Assembly: GCA_934555855.1 (NCBI GenBank)
Contig: CAKTFL010000134.1
Coordinates: 1-6,422, forward strand
Length of the DNA: 6,422 nt
Source of the DNA: an uncultured Sphingomonas sp.
GTDB lineage: Bacteria; Pseudomonadota; Alphaproteobacteria; Sphingomonadales; Sphingomonadaceae
Direction of reading: 5' to 3'
The notes under the pieces were generated by a model. It searched no databases. It was given only the letters and a program-made list of their open reading frames with translations, and was not told where the DNA came from. Both the position numbers and the translations under genes were made by a program. Below, in pieces: positions 5,719 through 6,422 of this stretch. The number at the start of each line of letters is the position of its first letter. Position 1 is the stretch's first letter.

Positions 5719-6420
5719 ATGTCTGATACGAAGATTGCGGTTGCCCTTGTCTCGGGCGGCCTGGACTCCATGATCTCGGCGGCCCTAGCGCGGGAAGCGG
5801 GATATCGGCTGCTTGCGCTGTCAGTGGACTATAACCAGCGGCATCGGGTCGAGTTGGCCGCCGCCGGGCGTGTCGCGGCGGCGCTCGGCGCCGAGCGCCA
5901 TATTGTGCTGCCCCTGGACCTGTCGCAGTTCGGCGGATCGGCGCTGACGGCGGACATCGCCGTGCCCAAGGATGGGGTGCAACCGGGCATCCCCATCACC
6001 TATGTGCCCGCGCGCAACACGATCTTCCTCAGCCTGTGCCTGGGCTGGGCGGAGGCGGCAGGCGCGCGCGACCTGTTCATCGGGGTCAATGCGCTGGACT
6101 ATTCGGGCTATCCCGACTGCCGGCCGGAGTTCATCGCCGGCTTCGAACGGCTGGCGGAGCTGGCGACCAAGGCGGGTGTCGAGGGAGAGCCGTTCCGTAT
6201 CCGCGCTCCGCTTCAGACCATGACCAAGGCCGATATTGTCCGTGAGGGCACCCGGTTGGGGCTCGACATGGGGTTGTCCTGGTCCTGCTACGACCCCGTG
6301 CCGGCATCCGGCCATGGTGACGACCTGCATTGCGGACTGTGCGACAGTTGCCGGCTGCGGTCCAAGGGCTTCGAGGAAGCGGGCGTGCCGGACCCGACCC
6401 GCTATGCCGCGCACGCCTGA
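5719..6420 (+). CDS. queC: 7-cyano-7-deazaguanine synthase (QueC)
   Basis: ATP-dependent enzyme that converts 7-carboxy-7-deazaguanine and ammonia to preQ0, the last step before QueF in queuosine synthesis for tRNA GUN anticodons. The 233-residue product has the PP-loop SGGLDS (12-17) for ATP, VDYNQRH (36-42), the conserved [11 protein letters not shown] (95-105), [18 protein letters not shown] (121-138), and the zinc site C190 in SWSCYDP plus C205-GL-C208-DS-C211. All four zinc cysteines are present and the length is typical. ATG 5719 is preceded by a distant, weak AAAGG (5697-5701), so initiation may be inefficient or coupled to hslO. The stop codon lies two bases before the window end. QueE or QueD genes often follow queC but lie outside this window. 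Confidence 0.95.
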   Translation: MSDTKIAVALVSGGLDSMISAALAREAGYRLLALSVDYNQRHRVELAAAGRVAAALGAERHIVLPLDLSQFGGSALTADIAVPKDGVQPGIPITYVPARNTIFLSLCLGWAEAAGARDLFIGVNALDYSGYPDCRPEFIAGFERLAELATKAGVEGEPFRIRAPLQTMTKADIVREGTRLGLDMGLSWSCYDPVPASGHGDDLHCGLCDSCRLRSKGFEEAGVPDPTRYAAHA

Positions 6421-6422
6421 CG

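Overview
This window is about 6.4 kb of GC-rich chromosomal DNA, almost certainly from an alphaproteobacterium and most likely from the Sphingomonadales (Sphingomonas or a relative). That placement is an inference from recalled protein families: the ParE and Hsp33 sequences have a sphingomonad look, argD-argF-hslO is a gene order known from alphaproteobacteria, and two spacers carry a palindromic repeat (CCGTTCGCCCTGAGC...GTCGAAG) of a type scattered through sphingomonad genomes. No database search was possible.

Layout: (1) 1-84, minus strand, the signal-peptide end of an exported protein that runs off the left edge. (2) 88-263, a divergent intergenic region with an 11-bp sequence repeated in tandem plus a degenerate third copy. 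(3) 264-2243, parE, topoisomerase IV subunit B. (4) 2244-2396, a structure-rich spacer with a sigma70-like promoter whose -35 lies in an inverted repeat, a terminator-like hairpin at the predicted 5' end of the transcript, and two pairing options around the argD Shine-Dalgarno. (5) 2397-3593 argD and 3703-4626 argF, both starting with GTG, separated by a palindromic repeat. (6) 4764-5672 hslO (Hsp33), preceded by a second, better preserved copy of that repeat. (7) 5719-6420 queC, complete, ending two bases before the window edge.

argD and argF supply consecutive nitrogen-handling steps of arginine synthesis (N-acetylornithine formation, then citrulline formation after deacetylation elsewhere). 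hslO is a redox-activated chaperone that is probably co-transcribed with them. queC makes preQ0 for queuosine tRNA modification and may begin another unit. parE is a housekeeping chromosome-decatenation gene.

The coding content is ordinary and all five full-length genes look intact. I see no mobile element, CRISPR, RNA gene or new multi-gene system. The points worth a second look are in the spacers: the argD leader, the two palindromic repeats that end right at ribosome binding sites, and the tandem repeat upstream of the exported-protein gene.
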